64,000 nt of DNA from Aphrophora alni (lineage: Eukaryota > Arthropoda > Insecta > Hemiptera > Aphrophoridae): positions 87,004,385 through 87,068,384 of the forward strand of contig OY740774.1 in NCBI GenBank assembly GCA_963513935.1, given 5' to 3'. The stretch's first letter is position 1, and every line of letters begins with the position of its first letter. A program made the position numbers and the translations under genes. This document shows, one piece after another, positions 24,370 to 38,184 of this stretch. The notes under the pieces are model-generated. The model was not told where the DNA came from and did no database searches. It worked only from the letters and a program-made list of their open reading frames with translations.

Positions 24370-25540
24370 TAATTAGACGAAGTGTTCGAAACTAATCACA
24401 TACCGCTGCGATTCATTGAGGACATATTTCGAAGTCCTACGACAACACGAGGCTCTCTTAGTAAACAAAAGAAATGATAATATTTTATAAAAGTAGCGTT
24501 GCTTCTACGTTTAATGCTTACAGATACTTACACTATTGCTACTGTTAAAATTATATATTTTTAAAAATATAAAACGATCCTCATCCTGTTTGGTAAAAAT
24601 CACCGCTAATATAAAAGTAAAAACACAGGTTAATACGATATGAACCAATAATGTTATTGAAGTTTACAACGATGGAAGTAACGCTGAAAGTGACAAAATA
24701 CAGTGAATAGAATGTTAACAGTAAATCTCGTTGCTCATTATTATTATTATATGAACAGTATTATAAAACTAGGTTATTAATGTATTTTACTCGTGCCTAT
24801 ACGTTTTTCTTTCGACGGTAACTTACACCGTCCGAGTTTTAAAATATACGAAAACCCACTTGATTACTGTTGTTTATTCAAGTTTTATATAAAAATATTT
24901 ATTTATTTTACTAAGCGAAAATAATCACCATGTATAAGTTTATAGAGTAAATATGAATTTATGATCACCATGTATATGTATATATAATTATATCAAAATT
25001 ATTATAATCGCATGCATGTGTGTAAAGATTTAAACTTACAGTCAAATATGAAGGTAATAATCGGAGCACATTTCATGATCCCAAGGATAAGTCCAATCAT
25101 GAGAACATCTGTAATATGGAGAAAAGGTATTTATTAGAAAATAAAAAAGGGTTTTAAGGTGTTGTGTACACAAGTGAAGATAAACTATCTCTAGCTGATA
25201 CTCTAAAAGGAATATTTTAAGATAGAATCATTGTATCATAATAACAGTTTATCTTCGAAATTATCAATAAAATAAACATTGTACATAAACTTAATAGAAA
25301 CGAATTGCGAGAAAATAACTTTAATATTTTTTCTTGTTGTAAATTTCTCAAGGCAGGGAATTCGGAGTAATAAAATATCGACGTGCAGGAATCTACGTGC
25401 TGTAAGATACGTGTAAAAGGCAGAGCTGGGGTAATCTGTTTTGTAGGGGTGTCGATGTTTGTTCTGACAGGATTTGATTACACTCACTTAAAATAGAGGG
25501 AACTGAGTAAATCCTTGGCTTGGAGTGTGTGTAAACATAT
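24370..25540 (+). repeat. Family M segment, relative of 28.2-29.1 kb
   Basis: Starting with GACAACACGAGGC (24441) and ending with ATCCTTGGCTTGG, this stretch is collinear with 28250-29050. The best-kept part is TTCTCAAGGCAGGGAATTCG then GAGTAATAAAATA (25347 onward, 28872 onward). Overall identity by eye is about three quarters with indels. The frames at 25236-25487 and 28822-29004 on the minus strand are the same repeat and not genes. Confidence 0.75.
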
Positions 25541-26439
25541 TGAGAAGTAGAGTGTTTATGATTCGCACTTGATAACTTGTAGTTGTTTCGAGAGACAAAT
25601 AATTATAATGGCACACATCAAGAAATTAGTAAATATAAATAATAGCGAGTTTCACAAGCACAGAAGTAAAAATCAAAGAAATATGATGTAATGTAGAAGT
25701 GGTTACTGATTAAACCAAGTAATAAGCAAACTTACAACGAAGGAGAGAAAATAAAATACATGTAGAAACAAAGGGAGAGTTTCATAACTTTGTTTATCAA
25801 AGAGAACTATCTCAAATTTTAAAATATAGCAGTTTACCCAGTTTTCTTCGCAATTTGCTTTAATCAGGTAAATATAATATTACATTTTTTGCAGCTCTAT
25901 ATGAAGAACAATTGAGTTTACACATAGAAACAAATAAAATCATATTACACCAGTAAACTGACCGTATCGTATGCTATGTGAGAAAATTTTAAATAATAAA
26001 AGTAAATGAAGTTTAGTCGTAATTGCAGAATGTCACTTTATTACCATAGTTGTTAAAGTCATGATTAACCCCAATCACTGAGAAATCATCATCATTGAAG
26101 TAAATTCATCCAAATGAAAACAATACGTTTCCCTGAGTAACGCTATTTTGTCTGAGTTTAGTTCTGACATCAATTAATGTCATGGAGATTTGTGTAATAT
26201 GTGTTACGCAGGTTTCATATAGTACGAATAAAAGTTTAATCACAACTAACTGATATTAATTAATAGAAATATTGTTTGTGCCCATGAAGAGATTCTCTAG
26301 TAGTTTTAAATCTATAACTAATGGATATTTGAAATTAATATATATATAAATTTTTCAACTTACATATATGTTGTTACAATAGGTCTACAACGAATAAATT
26401 AACAGCATGAAGAATGGAGAGGGAAATTCTACTCCCACT
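25541..26439. other. AT-rich DNA, nothing recognised
   Basis: No gene, RNA or clear repeat partner was found here. Confidence 0.45.
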
Positions 26440-27419
26440 TACAACCAAATGGGTACAAAGAAAAGCAAACAAAATACTTCACTTGCAAATTTGTATAAAA
26501 GTACAAGTGGAAAGAAATCAACAGAGAAACTAGAAACAAATAGGTGGGGGAATTAGGGTCTCGGTCATTCGCATATATTTTATCTTTTGTTTTTGTAAAC
26601 CCATAGTGATACTGTTAAAACATAACTCATTATCTTTGGATTTCAATAAACCGTTTTTGTAAACCAAATGTAGATACTGCTTAATGTACCACGTGGCAAA
26701 AAATATTCGTAAACAATGAAGTAACCATACTGAATACCGCAGCTACTGTACACCCAAACAAACAACATTGCATTAAGTTACATCATGTGTTTGAGGAAAT
26801 CATTAGAAACTAAATAGATTATTTGTTATGCAATTATTTAATTATTGTATTTTTGTACACCGATGAAATTGGGAAAGGGCTCCAATAACTGAGAGGGTCT
26901 CCTTATAATTCAGATGAATAAAATCAACAACTAAAGTAGTAATTAAAGGGTGTTGCTTTTAAATTTGGTAATGGCAAAACGTCTTGGGACAATTTTTTTG
27001 ACGATAGTTATTACTTCATTCTTTTTTAAATTAAAAAAAAAATTAATTACTCATTATTCCTTTTTCATACTAGTATACTTAACACTCCGAAGTGACGTCG
27101 TATTCTTAGACATACACATTCAAGGTTTGGAATAATGCAACAAACTGTTTTAAGTAGCCGCCATTTTCAAAACTGAAAATATATTTCTTTAAACCTTGGA
27201 CATAAATTGTCAATGTGACATTTTCTTTTCACTAATTTCACAGACATGTTTGATCATAACTGCTTATTAAACACACAAACACACGTAATACCAAGGATAG
27301 AGTTAAAATAGTACCCCACTTCCATGGAACGACAAAGCTTTATTTTTAATACAAGAACAATATTTTAACACAAAACAACAATACATGGTTTCGTAAAACA
27401 TGTTATACAACAAAATAAA

Positions 27420-30170
27420 TAGATATTTGACCCACTGAGTATCAATGTCAGTAACATCCAGGTATCACAAACACTATTCGAATCCAGTTAAAGGCAATAC
27501 AAAACAAATTGAAAACGTAACACAATTCCATTTGCAATAACAGTACAGTAACGTTCAGTTCTATGATCAAATTACAAAATAAAACTTCAACGTAGCGTAC
27601 ACTCATAAATACAAATCACTTTGTGTAACCCATAACACCCGTGAAAATTACGCTTTTCTTTGTATTGAATTTGATAAACCATTTCAGTGGAAATAGAAAT
27701 TGTGTTTACTATATATTACCAAATTGTTTTACTCTTTATAATATCCGAAACAAGAAATAGCTGATTAACTTATAGGCTGGAAAGAGTTGATATTGTAAAA
27801 TTTATTTGAAGTTTTAAATGTGTTACTAATAAAAAACAAAAAATGAATTTTTATTTGCATTATATATTTCTTTGTTATAATGTACACAAGATAGATTATA
27901 AATAGAATCAGTGGTAATTCTTGAATTTTAAAACACATATCATGTATGATAATAATTGCTAAAGATATTTATAGCACGACTAAAATACTAAAATGAATAA
28001 ATTATTTGTGATTATTTGTCATGTAATAATAATTATTAACAACTCAATTTACAATTAACACTAACATTACGTTTGTTTTATGTTAATCCTTTATTCCATA
28101 TTAATAAATCCCATTACCTATAAACAAACACTATTAAACGTCAAAATAATGTATAAAACAAACACTGGCACACATGCCACTCTGTACTGTAGTATTGTAA
28201 GTTAGGACGGAAAACTACATCCTCAATATCGTATCTATAAGTAACTCTGTAACAAATCGCTGGCGTAGCCATGACAACACGAGGCGCTCTTACTGAACGA
28301 TGAAATTGATTATCAAATACTTTTATTTATTAAGTAATATAGTTTTTCATTCGACAGTAACCTTTAAAAAAAGATAGTTTCGTTTTAAAATTACCACTTG
28401 GTTACAGTTGTCTATTCAGTTTTAAAAAATATAATCCAATATTTACTTATTACTTAACTTTATTGCGCGAAAAAAAATCACTGTGTATTAGTTTATACAG
28501 TAATTGTGAAATATTTTATATGTGTATGCATGTGTAAAGAATTACACTTATATATAATCATGACGATTATGAACGGTGCAAAGTTCGTGATCCCAAGGAT
28601 GTCATATCATGACTACATCTATATCTTTAAATAAAAGTATTTATTAGAAAATTAAAAAGTATCCGAAGGAGTCATGTTGACAAGTATGGTTAAACCACAT
28701 CATGGTGATAATACTCTAAAATGGTTTTTTTAAAGATAATTAATTGCAAACTAATTAAGGCGACGTACTATTATATTATTTATCTTCAAGAATTATCAAT
28801 AAAATAAATACCGTATAAAGCTTAGTAACATACAATTGCGATCAAATAACTTTTGTTATTTTTTGCTGTAATAATTTTCTCAAGGCAGGGAATTCGGAGT
28901 AATAAAATACCGACGTGCTGTAAGATACGTGTCTTATAAGGCAGAGCCGGAGTAATTTGTTTTAAAGGGGTGTCGATGTTTGTTCTGCAAGAATTTAATT
29001 GCATTCACTTAAAATAGAGAACTGAATAAATCCTTGGCTTGGGTGTTGAGTAAATATATTTAGAAGTTGAGTGTTTTTAAATCTGTATAAGGTTCATTTC
29101 TTGGGACTATTTTGAAGGGTTACCATTTCAAACTGAAAGATAATTGTAAAACCTTGGCTATAGATTGGATAGATTCGAACATTTCGTATATATTACTGGA
29201 CACGTTTAATTAGAACCACTTTTCGAACACACATACACGATATGAACTGCTAATGATAGTTTTATAACTACTGGTCAAACCTCGCTCTGACAATAAACTT
29301 TCAGACACGGTAAAAAAAAAAATTTTTAACTCAAAATCTACTAAAATAACTGTTTAAAAACATTTTTCATACAAAATAAAGAGTTGTTTTAGCCACTGAG
29401 TGTCTTTTAGCCTACAGGTATTATAAACACAAATCAAATCGTGTTAGGGGCAATACCAAACAAATTGCAACGTTCTGCTCTATGATCAAATTACAAAATA
29501 AACTTCAATGTAGCGTACACACTTAAATACAAATCATTTTATGTTACCCATGGTAGCAATGAAAATTACATTTTTCTTTCTATTTCATGAACCATCTTAG
29601 GATGGAAACAGTTAATAATTTTATTTTATCTGTAGTTGTAAATTTGTTAATAATAAACTAAAGATATATATTTTTATTATTATTGAATATTAATTTTTTA
29701 TATAATATGGTTGATGAATTATGAATAAAATCACGATTACACGTCCATTTTAAAACACGATTGATAGTCTCTATCGAAAAAAATATATAAACATGATAAA
29801 ATACATTAATAAATAACAGTATGTAATAATACATCTAAATACAGGGGATTACTTATTGGTCATGTAATAATTATTATTCGTAACGTTATTTACAATTAAC
29901 TTTTCCATTACCTCTATTTTAGTAAAAGGATTTTTTCTATATTAGTAAATCTCACTACCTGTAAACAAACGCTAATAATTAATGTGAGAATGTTTCGAAA
30001 GAACACTGGAACACTTACCGCTATTTACTGTACATAGGTTAGGGCGGAAAACTACATCTTCAATATCGTATCTTTAAGTAACTCTGTAAATAATAGCTGC
30101 CGTTTTAATGACAACACAAGGCGCTCATACTTACTAACTAATGACATTGTTACTAAAAGACCTTTATTTA
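27420..30170 (+). repeat. Family M in partial tandem (~2 kb period)
   Basis: The order CACTGAGTATC block, ATGATCAAATTACAAAATAA block, GGACGGAAAACTACATCCTC block and GACAACACGAGGCGCTC block occurs at 27430-28300 and again at 29390-30140, with the CAAGGCAGGGAATTCGG block between. Spacing is about 1.8-2.0 kb. Copies are diverged, so the array is old. Confidence 0.6.
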
Positions 30171-31038
30171 TTATTTCCCTTTTTTAAATTGTAGCATGAA
30201 CCCACTACACACTAATACTTGTACTTATTATTGATAAAAACACATTGTTTTAGGTTTGTAGGTTACGAATCAGTACCATACTGATACGTTATTTTCTTTT
30301 GTAATGTCTTGTCTGGGACTATAAGTTAAATAATATCCTTATTGTATGATATATTGTCTTCACTAGTTATTCAGTTAAATAGCAAACAATACCAGTAATG
30401 CATTGGATCAGGTACACATTACATTTATTGATAACAAACATTAAATGGACACGAAGTGCAGTTGCAACAATTTGTGTAAAAGCAGCTGAATAATACATGA
30501 CGTAAGAGAAACACAATCGTGCTGAGTGGAGATTAGCATATTAATATCTTATTTGAAACAGAGGCGATTTTATATGTGTAATTAAATTTTGGTTTCATTT
30601 CAAAAATTAGCCTTTACCAGTGGTTCCATGTAGGTGAGAGATAATTCAACACTTTAAAAATAAAATAATTTTATTTGTACATAGAAAATATTATATATTT
30701 TTTATAAATTTGGTGACAAACTACAGTTATACGAGTAGTTAAAAAACAACTATTGATTCTAACGCGATATATATACCTAAGGATGTAGCCTCAAGAGTCT
30801 CGTTGCCTCAACACTCTGTAGAATACAGAATGGCAATCTCATCTAAGGTCATTATTAATTTATTGTTTGAATCGCACAACTTACATTCGTACGTGATCTA
30901 CAGTGTATGGTAAAATAATTTACTAATATAAAAAAATATTATTTATAAAAAATCAGTTATTGGGGAAGTTATGTAGGAAGAGTTATAAAAATTACATGGC
31001 ATAATGCATAAATAGTACTTTAATAGTAAATTTATTCC

Positions 31039-31195
31039 TTGTTAATAGACGAAACCTCTGAGTCGTCATCTCCTTATGAAAAAATACCATAAAATAAAGA
31101 CCCTTGATACCCTAATAACTCAAGACTACCTAAACATAGATGTACACACGGCAACGTTCTTCGGGATTGCTAAGCCTTTACTCACTATTGTGAGC
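31039..31195 (+). repeat. Dispersed repeat family D, copy 4
   Basis: GTCGTCATCTCCTTATGAAA is followed by CCCTAATAACTCAAGACTAC and an ACGTTCTTCGGGATTGC end. The mirror partner in the other arm lies at 56385-56490. Confidence 0.4.
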
Positions 31196-32204
31196 CAATG
31201 AAGGTCTTTGTTTTTCAGTTTAAATAGAAACTAAATTACAAATTTTTGATTAATTTAATCGAGATTTCCCAATTAATCACTTTTAAAAATGCTGTGATTG
31301 GTCGATAGAATAGCACACACAAGTTTTACGATTATTATTCAATTACTACTAGTTCCAGTGCTAACACATAGAGAATTCATAAACATAATTGACTATATTA
31401 ACTACTATATTAACATAATTGACTATATTTTACAAGAGGTTTCGAAATTGAATTTCTAAGTGGTCGACCTTACGTACTTAAATGAACTAACAGCCGTTCA
31501 CAAAGAAGTTGTCTATTTATGAAAATTATTTGATTTGATTTTGTTAAAATATTAGTTTTACATTATATTCCCAACTTTTCAAAACATTAAATTTCAAATA
31601 AGATATAAACGAACTGTTGATAAATCTGTCACTCAATGCAAAGGACACAATTTAATTTTGTAGTCAATACGATTTTATTTTTCATATCGTATACTTTTGT
31701 GTCAAACATCCCTCAAATTGCGTCTATACTTTCCTCTGATCAAATTCGTGAAAGGCAAGGAATCCCAAATTAGGGCTTATTAAGGGAACATTTCTTTTTA
31801 GGAAATTTTTCATGCCTTACCAACCCTTTAAAATAATATAATAATATATCTAAGGACCAATGTCCTTATATTTGACTTAGATACTGTCATTATAGCTCCT
31901 GATATCTAAAATTGATAAACTATTATACACAGTAGTAGATCCTCACTCTAAAGATGATCCCAGGATACCATGTTTAGCAATTTTAATTCATAACAAAGTT
32001 TAAGGGATTGAGAATAAATTTTCTGGTAACTTCTGAATATTATTATTTTGTGCAAAGTATGCATTGGATTCGTGGTCATTTCATATATTCTAGGAGTGAT
32101 TAATAAAGTAATCACAATTTATATGTTGGAAGTTATCCATAAACTATCCAAATTTTAATTTTTCTACAAACTATTAAAATTAGAACCTAAGATTTTATGC
32201 AATG

Positions 32205-32770
32205 CAAAAACACACGTATAAAAATAAAAGATAGAAAATATCCAAACGTAATATTATACAATATTTTTTCACGTGTATATTTTTCTTATTTTAAATCCTG
32301 CTCCATTTCATGATGTACTAGAAAATCTCTCCCGGGACTGCTAACATTACTTTACAAAGGACTCTGTAACGTATATATATGTTGAAATGATATAAAATCT
32401 AACGGCCGAGAAGTTTCTCATCCCAAATGAGTTTCTCGATTACTGCAAAAGATATTATCTGGAGTCTGGAGGTAGCCATGCAAATTAGACAAGACGTAAT
32501 AAAAGTATTTACTCAAGTAACTTTAACTTTGACTGAGATTGTACAAACATTAAAAAAGCTATTTTCTAAGGAAGCTAAAGTTTGTTTAGTCAAAGACTAA
32601 ACACTTTTACGTTGTAAACCTCGAGATAATAATTTTTAAAAAACTTTTAAAAACCTAAAAATTTAACAGAGATGTTCCTGCTATAACTACATAGTTTTAA
32701 TTTGTATTATTATTTTGACAAAACTCTGTATCAAAATTAAATGCAAAAAGTTCTAGTCTTTGACAAACAA
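32205..32770 (+). repeat. Best-preserved segment of the inverted duplication
   Basis: GAGAAGTTTCTCATCCCAAA, GGAGGTAGCCATGCAAATTA and GACTGAGATTGTACAAACAT reappear as reverse complements at 54605-55120. The 64-codon frame at 54801-54995 falls inside the partner, and its counterpart here is not open, so it is not a conserved gene. Confidence 0.75.
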
Positions 32771-33405
32771 AAGTTAGAACCTAATTTAAATCAACCTTTC
32801 GTTATATCATTTTTATATTGACTATATTTTTTATATATTTTTTGACTAATTGCAACCAAATGTATCTACAAATCGTTAGAATTTTATGTTATGTTTTTTT
32901 TACGTGAATTTTCTTGCTGTCAATTTCGGTTGTCAGGGTCGATAGATAAAAAGAGTTCATCAAGATAGACCTAATAGGAAAGTGAAATAGAGTTTTAAAA
33001 TCTATGACTAGATAAATAAAAGTGTTGATCCAGTTAGAATATTACGGATTTTTCACACACGTACTCTTTAGGTAGTTCCTCAAGGAAAGTAATCTATGAA
33101 TAAGCTCTTGACCCTAGGGTCGAATGATGTTTGTAAAAGATTGTTTTATTTTTTACTACGTTTTGAAATGGGGACAAGAATTACCAATTATTGTATTGCA
33201 TTACTTCAAAGCATGAACAAGGATGCTTTAACCAGAATTAAAAATTACAGCGCTTCTTGAAAAGTACATGTGGTTATCTAAAAAAAAACGATAAATGAAA
33301 TTTGAACTGTTATTTTTTATCCCACTAAAAATTATAAATTGTCCCCACTTTCTTTTGTGCTTATGTTTTCATTATTAATTAAATCTATTTCGATTAAATA
33401 GTTTA

Positions 33406-33407
<2 letters not shown>

Positions 33408-33457
<50 letters not shown>
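33408..33457. repeat. (TA)n microsatellite
   Basis: About 25 perfect TA dinucleotides directly abut the left end of a MITE, a common arrangement for elements that insert into TA. Confidence 0.95.
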
Positions 33458-33461
<4 letters not shown>

Positions 33462-33465
33462 TATA

Positions 33466-34224
33466 CCAAGTGACATAAAGGCCCCGCCCCCCCTCTTATT
33501 ATTTTTTATTAATGGAAATAGACAGATTTACTTTGGGGATGGTATAGATAATCAAAGGAGGAGTTTTTTGAAATATCAACATTTTCAACCCTTACCCCCA
33601 AAATGGTGTAATTTAGGGGTAAGTCAAGAATTTTAAATAGCAATCCCTATTGAGTAGTACCTCATTTTAAAGACCTTTTAAAAATAAGAATAATGGCGTA
33701 AACTAGAGGTTTCTATGTTCATCTTACCCAACATAGCGACCATTCGAATTGTGAATTTTTCGTTAATAATTACACCGGAAATGTTACGAAATGTACAAAA
33801 TGCTTTTGAATCAAGAATATAATTTTGCTAAGAAGTAAATGGTAGCCATTTCGAGAAAATAATCTGAGGTAATAAAACAACGTAAGGTTATTACCATCAT
33901 TTTACCAACATAGAGCAGTTTGTGATGTAATAAAAACAACCGGAGTTTGTAGGTTAGCATTCACAATTCGATTGATCGCTATGTTGGATAGGATGAGCTT
34001 AGAGACCTCTAGATTACGTCATTATTCTTATTTCTAATAGACCTTTAAAATGAGGTATTACTCAATAGGGGTTGCTATTTAAAATTCTTGACTTACCCCC
34101 AAACTACCCATTTTGGTGGTAAGGGTTGAAAATATTGATACTTCAAAAAACTCCTCCTTTGGTTATCTAAACTTTCCTCAAAGCAAATCTGTCTATTTCC
34201 ATTAATAAAGTTTAGGACACTTGG
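33466..34224. mobile_element. Long-TIR MITE next to (TA)n
   Basis: A 759-bp element starting CCAAGTG and ending CACTTGG, flanked by TATA/TATAT. The arms are inverted repeats of about 320 bp sharing GGAAATAGACAGATTTAC, AAAGGAGGAGTTTTTTGAA, GGGGTAAGTCAAGAATTTTA and AACATAGCGACCATTCGAAT (with small differences). The left end has an extra CCCCGCCCCCCC run. No transposase frame is present. TA flanks suggest a Tc1/mariner-type driver, by inference only. Confidence 0.85.
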
Positions 34225-35539
34225 TATATATTCTTGGGTGTTACATTCTTTTATTTTCCTAACCATTTAATCCTAAAATCATTTTCACCAACCAACTAAA
34301 TGATAGTATTTGACTTGTGTCATTTTAGTATGTAGGGTTTAATTTAACTATTTATATAATGTATTAAAACATCCAAAAGGTGATAATGAACATCCAAAAG
34401 GTTTCGTCGTAAAACTCGAAAAAAATCCAAGGACCAACAGATATTATTTATTAAACCACTAGATTATAGATGTACAATCTAGACCCTATATTTATTTTAA
34501 AACATATGACTTTGACTCTTCGTGAATTTTTATGTAAATTAATAAATTAAAGCATTTAATAATCTCACGATAATACGCAAAAATGGTCTTTTATTGAAAT
34601 TTAATGAGCGAGAATGGTTAAGCTTTGTGTGTAGAATTATTATAATTATATTTTTAATTTAACCCTAGATTACTACTCTTAGTTCATTGTTACGTGATCA
34701 CTAATCATTCGTAAATTTTACTACATTCTGTTTTTATTTTTATTATTATTTTTTAAACTTTACTTTAGTGTTGACTATTTTTTTTTATATTAAATCCTTT
34801 ATTGTTTTTAAGTGTTTTTAAAAATATTTAACAATGAAATCCTACATATTTTAACTGTAAAAAAAATGTCTTTTACCACCACTAAAAGTACGTTTAAAAA
34901 AAAAAAAATTAATCTGTAAAAAATCGAAAAAATATAAATATTATTTTATTGGAAAAATTAATCGTATATTATTATAATGCATCATTTATAAGTGTTTAAT
35001 TTATATAAAAAGAGAAAAATGATTTACAATAAGTTCATTAGGTAGAATGCCAAAAATGCCAAAATTAGAGTCATGTCTTCACTGAGAATCACATTCCTTG
35101 CAGTGATTAATATAAACTTAGTAGCTAAATCAAACACTTTGAACTCTAAAATCACTATTTACACAATAAACTATTTACAACACTAAAAACTAACAATATA
35201 AAAACAATAATTTACAAAACAAAATATTCAAACACTTAATAGTTAAAACTTTCTCAAACACTATTCTTTCGTAAAATATACGACGCGAGATTGAGTACGG
35301 TAATAACGGTTCAACTTTGAGCTTAGACGAAGAGACAGTGGCCTCTATTCACAATGGCAGGAAGGTAAACAAAAAGACAGAGCGTGTCCTTCTTTTGTCT
35401 ACGAGTTCTCCGAATTTAACAAAGGGTGGGTCGTAATTTTTACGAATGAGTAGTGTTCTAGGGTTAAATATAGACATTATTTTTACTACCCTCCAATCAA
35501 GGACTCGCATATAGTGAAGCACACTTGGTGGTTATCCTG
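34225..35539. other. Very AT-rich DNA, nothing recognised
   Basis: Includes several long A and T runs (for example near 34895). No gene or structured element seen. Confidence 0.5.
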
Positions 35540-35650
35540 AGAGATTTTCATATAAACTTAGATCTCACACAGTCAACTTTCCTATCAAGTATCTCTTGAC
35601 CAACTCTTGTTCTTTTCCGACCTTGACTCTATTAGAATATTAGAAGGCTA
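35540..35650 (-). repeat. Dispersed repeat family D, minus-strand copy
   Basis: The reverse complement reads TATTCTAATAGAGTCAAGG, CAAGAGTTGGTCAAGAG, GATAGGAAAG in family order. Confidence 0.45.
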
Positions 35651-35734
35651 AGTTTTTTATTTATTTCATGTTCTTTTCTTACTTTTATATAACGCGATAA
35701 TGAACAATTTTTCGGCTTTAAAAATGAAACAAAA

Positions 35735-35950
35735 TACTAGTCCATAACAACTATCAACGGAAGAAACCAAATTGTTTCCAGAACACAAACCTTCTTGATT
35801 TATAACTTTGTAATCCATAAGGATACAATAAACCTTTTGACGACAATGTAATGGGATTACACAATTAATTTCAGGACGTGACTTATTGCATTGTGTCACA
35901 GCACAACTTATTGGCTAAACTTCTTAAGCAGAGTGACTCACAGATACGGA
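35735..35950 (+). repeat. Dispersed repeat family Z, copy 1
   Basis: The shared core is GGATACAATAAACCT, then TTCAGGACGTGACTTATTGC, ATTGTGTCACAG and AGAGTGACTCACAG. Copies are at 37195-37365 (plus) and 45000-45190, 51890-52080 and 52855-53030 (minus). About 180-210 bp long and non-coding. The minus-strand frame at 35666-35899 is incidental. Confidence 0.7.
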
Positions 35951-36509
35951 TGATTTCCGTCTCATCCAACCTTCATTTAACATTTCTAATTTAACCTAAA
36001 AATTTGTAATCTTACCTAATACAAAAATAATATTGGAAAATAGGTTTGAGTGCAATAGAAATCGACTTATCACCGGCAATTTCCACTTATACCAACTACC
36101 GTTTATTTAAATTGGGCCCTCCTTCCAATTTGCTGTATGACAATAAAAAAATAAATAAATAAAAATAAAAAAAAACACCTTGTGTCTTATTGGAATTCTA
36201 ACTAACGATTTTAGTGCGTTAAATGATCAGACTTAGTTATCAGAAGGTCTCCGTAAAATGAAAAAAAAAAAATTAGGGATGACTTTTTCCAGCTCAGTCA
36301 AATATGGAGATTAACAACTCAGCTAAGTGAAAAAACAAAACTGACAATTTTTGGAACAAATGTCACGTTCATCTAAAACTTGGAATAAGTCAATCGATAC
36401 AGACAACTCTTATATCGAACAACAGATGACCTAGAATATTAAGAAACCAGTAACCATAGAAACGAGTGAGTAAGAGTCAAATAAGATTTAAAATTAAGGT
36501 GATGAAGTA

Positions 36510-36730
36510 GTAATATTTTGTTCCTTATTTTGAGGAAGACGGAGGATGTGGTGGCGAGACAGGTTTATGAATGTAATTGAGAGAAAACAGGAGACGACGG
36601 CAAAGGATGGTTAGAGGAGAACAGTGGAGAGGGAAATGTGACTGCCAATGAAGAGGACGGAAGAGATGAAGAAGCTAACAGTAAATGTATTTTCTTCCTG
36701 TCTTAAGTACATAGGAGAAACAAAAGGATC
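36510..36730 (+). pseudogene. Degenerate coding-like segment in both arms
   Basis: A purine-rich stretch can be read as DRFMNVIERKQETTAKDG followed by a stop, with later pieces RTEEMKKLTVNVFSSCLKYI. The mirror copy in the right arm (52590-52745, reverse complement) reads YRDRFRSGIEKNRRCHKECH in the same alignment. Conservation of a peptide-like frame around DRF and IE suggests decay from a coding sequence, perhaps the tail of a transposon protein. I do not recognise the family, and both copies carry stops. Confidence 0.3.
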
Positions 36731-37194
36731 ATACGGGAAATAAATTAAGCCAAGTTTGTTATGAAAATTATAGTCTTCTTACAAACTAAAGCAAATTTCA
36801 AATAATTTTGGAACTGTAAATTCTTCTCACTCAATGAAATTCAAAAACACTCGTAACTTAATTTTTGTGTTTTGTACTAACTAGAAACCTTCATAAAAGC
36901 TGAAATTGATCAGATTAGTTAATAGAGTAATTAAGTTGTAATGATTATTAACCAAAATTAAGACGCTTATAGGAATAACTAAACGTCAAAGTAACGCAAT
37001 TCTGTTTCAAATATAAATTATTATTAAGGTATTGTTTCCATGATTTACAAAACAGACAAAGAATTCTTATAACCTTTTGTATTCGAATGATTATATTTAT
37101 ATTTAAAATTTAAATATATCTAATATTTATGTTTGATATTATTCACTGGTCGTTGAGTTGAAATAACATTATATAAAAAAAATGTCTCCAGTAT

Positions 37195-37365
37195 ATGAAA
37201 ATTATTTATTTATAACTTTGTACTCCTGAGGGATACAATAAACCTGTTGAAGCCAGTCTAACAGGATTAAACTCTTAAATTCATGACGCAACTTATTGCA
37301 TTGTGCCACAGAACAGCTAAGTCACTAAGCATCTTTCAAAAGTGACTGACAAGTCTAAAGTATTT
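37195..37365 (+). repeat. Dispersed repeat family Z, copy 2
   Basis: GGATACAATAAACCTGTTGA, ACTTATTGCATTGTGCCACA and GTGACTGACAAGTCTAAAG follow the family order. Confidence 0.65.
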
Positions 37366-38184
37366 AGGTATCATTTTACTGAACTTATATAAGTTATACT
37401 ATAATCAGTTAAATTTCTGAAATATAAACATTACATTAAAACAATAATCTAGCCAGGTGTTATTGATGTGGAAAATATTGCTGTTAAAAATTGACTGTTT
37501 TAATTATTAATAAACTATTATTAATATAACTAAATATTAATCAAACTAAAAAAAAAAATTAGTTAAAAAATTAGTGTTTTCTTTCTTATGGAAAATTGAG
37601 TTTAGTCCAAAATTTGGCATACTTAGTATTTATGGGAATTTGACTGTTTCACATATTAATAAAATATTAATCAAACCAAAAAAAAAATTAGTTAAAAAAT
37701 GAGTGTTGTTCTTTCTTATGGAAAATTGAGTTTACTCAAAAATTTTGCCTACTTAGTATTTATGAGAAATTCGCAGTTACCATAATTTTGGTTATAACGT
37801 TCAAATTTTAATAACAGTACAATTAAAAGGAAATCTACAGTTGACAATCTATTGTTAATTTTTCTTTACTGCTCATTACAAGTATGAATATTTAATTGTG
37901 ATCTCTAAAGCTAGGTTTGAAGTCATATTTCCTGTTGAAGATGATAATAATATCCAAATATTGATAAGGCATGAGAGAGGGCGATAAAGTGTTCGTGTAA
38001 TATTTAAGACTTTCTCCTCACGTATTTTTACGGTTTTCATTAGGCTTACAACTAAGATGGTCATTAGTGTTTTAAAAGGAGCCTAGACTGGCCATTTCAG
38101 GTAGGAAAAATGAAAAATTACAAAGACTGACATACAGTATAACAAACACACGGAACACAACTCTCATAAAAAAAATACGCCTAA

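Larger units (their letters stand above)
26440..38064 (+). repeat. Left arm of a large inverted duplication
   Basis: Segments here match, in mirror order and opposite strand, segments at 51.3-59.5 kb. By eye the pairs are 26440-28300 with 57700-59490; 30280-30540 with 57300-57590; 31300-32770 with 54600-56260; 32940-33100 with 54130-54300; 35540-35650 with 53065-53280; 35735-35950 with 52855-53030; 36510-36700 with 52590-52745; 37195-37365 with 51890-52080; and 37890-37960 with 51430-51500. Mid-points all fall at 43-45 kb. Arms differ by younger insertions, for example the MITE at 33.5-34.2 kb here and one at 55.6 kb in the other arm. No gene is preserved. Confidence 0.75.
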
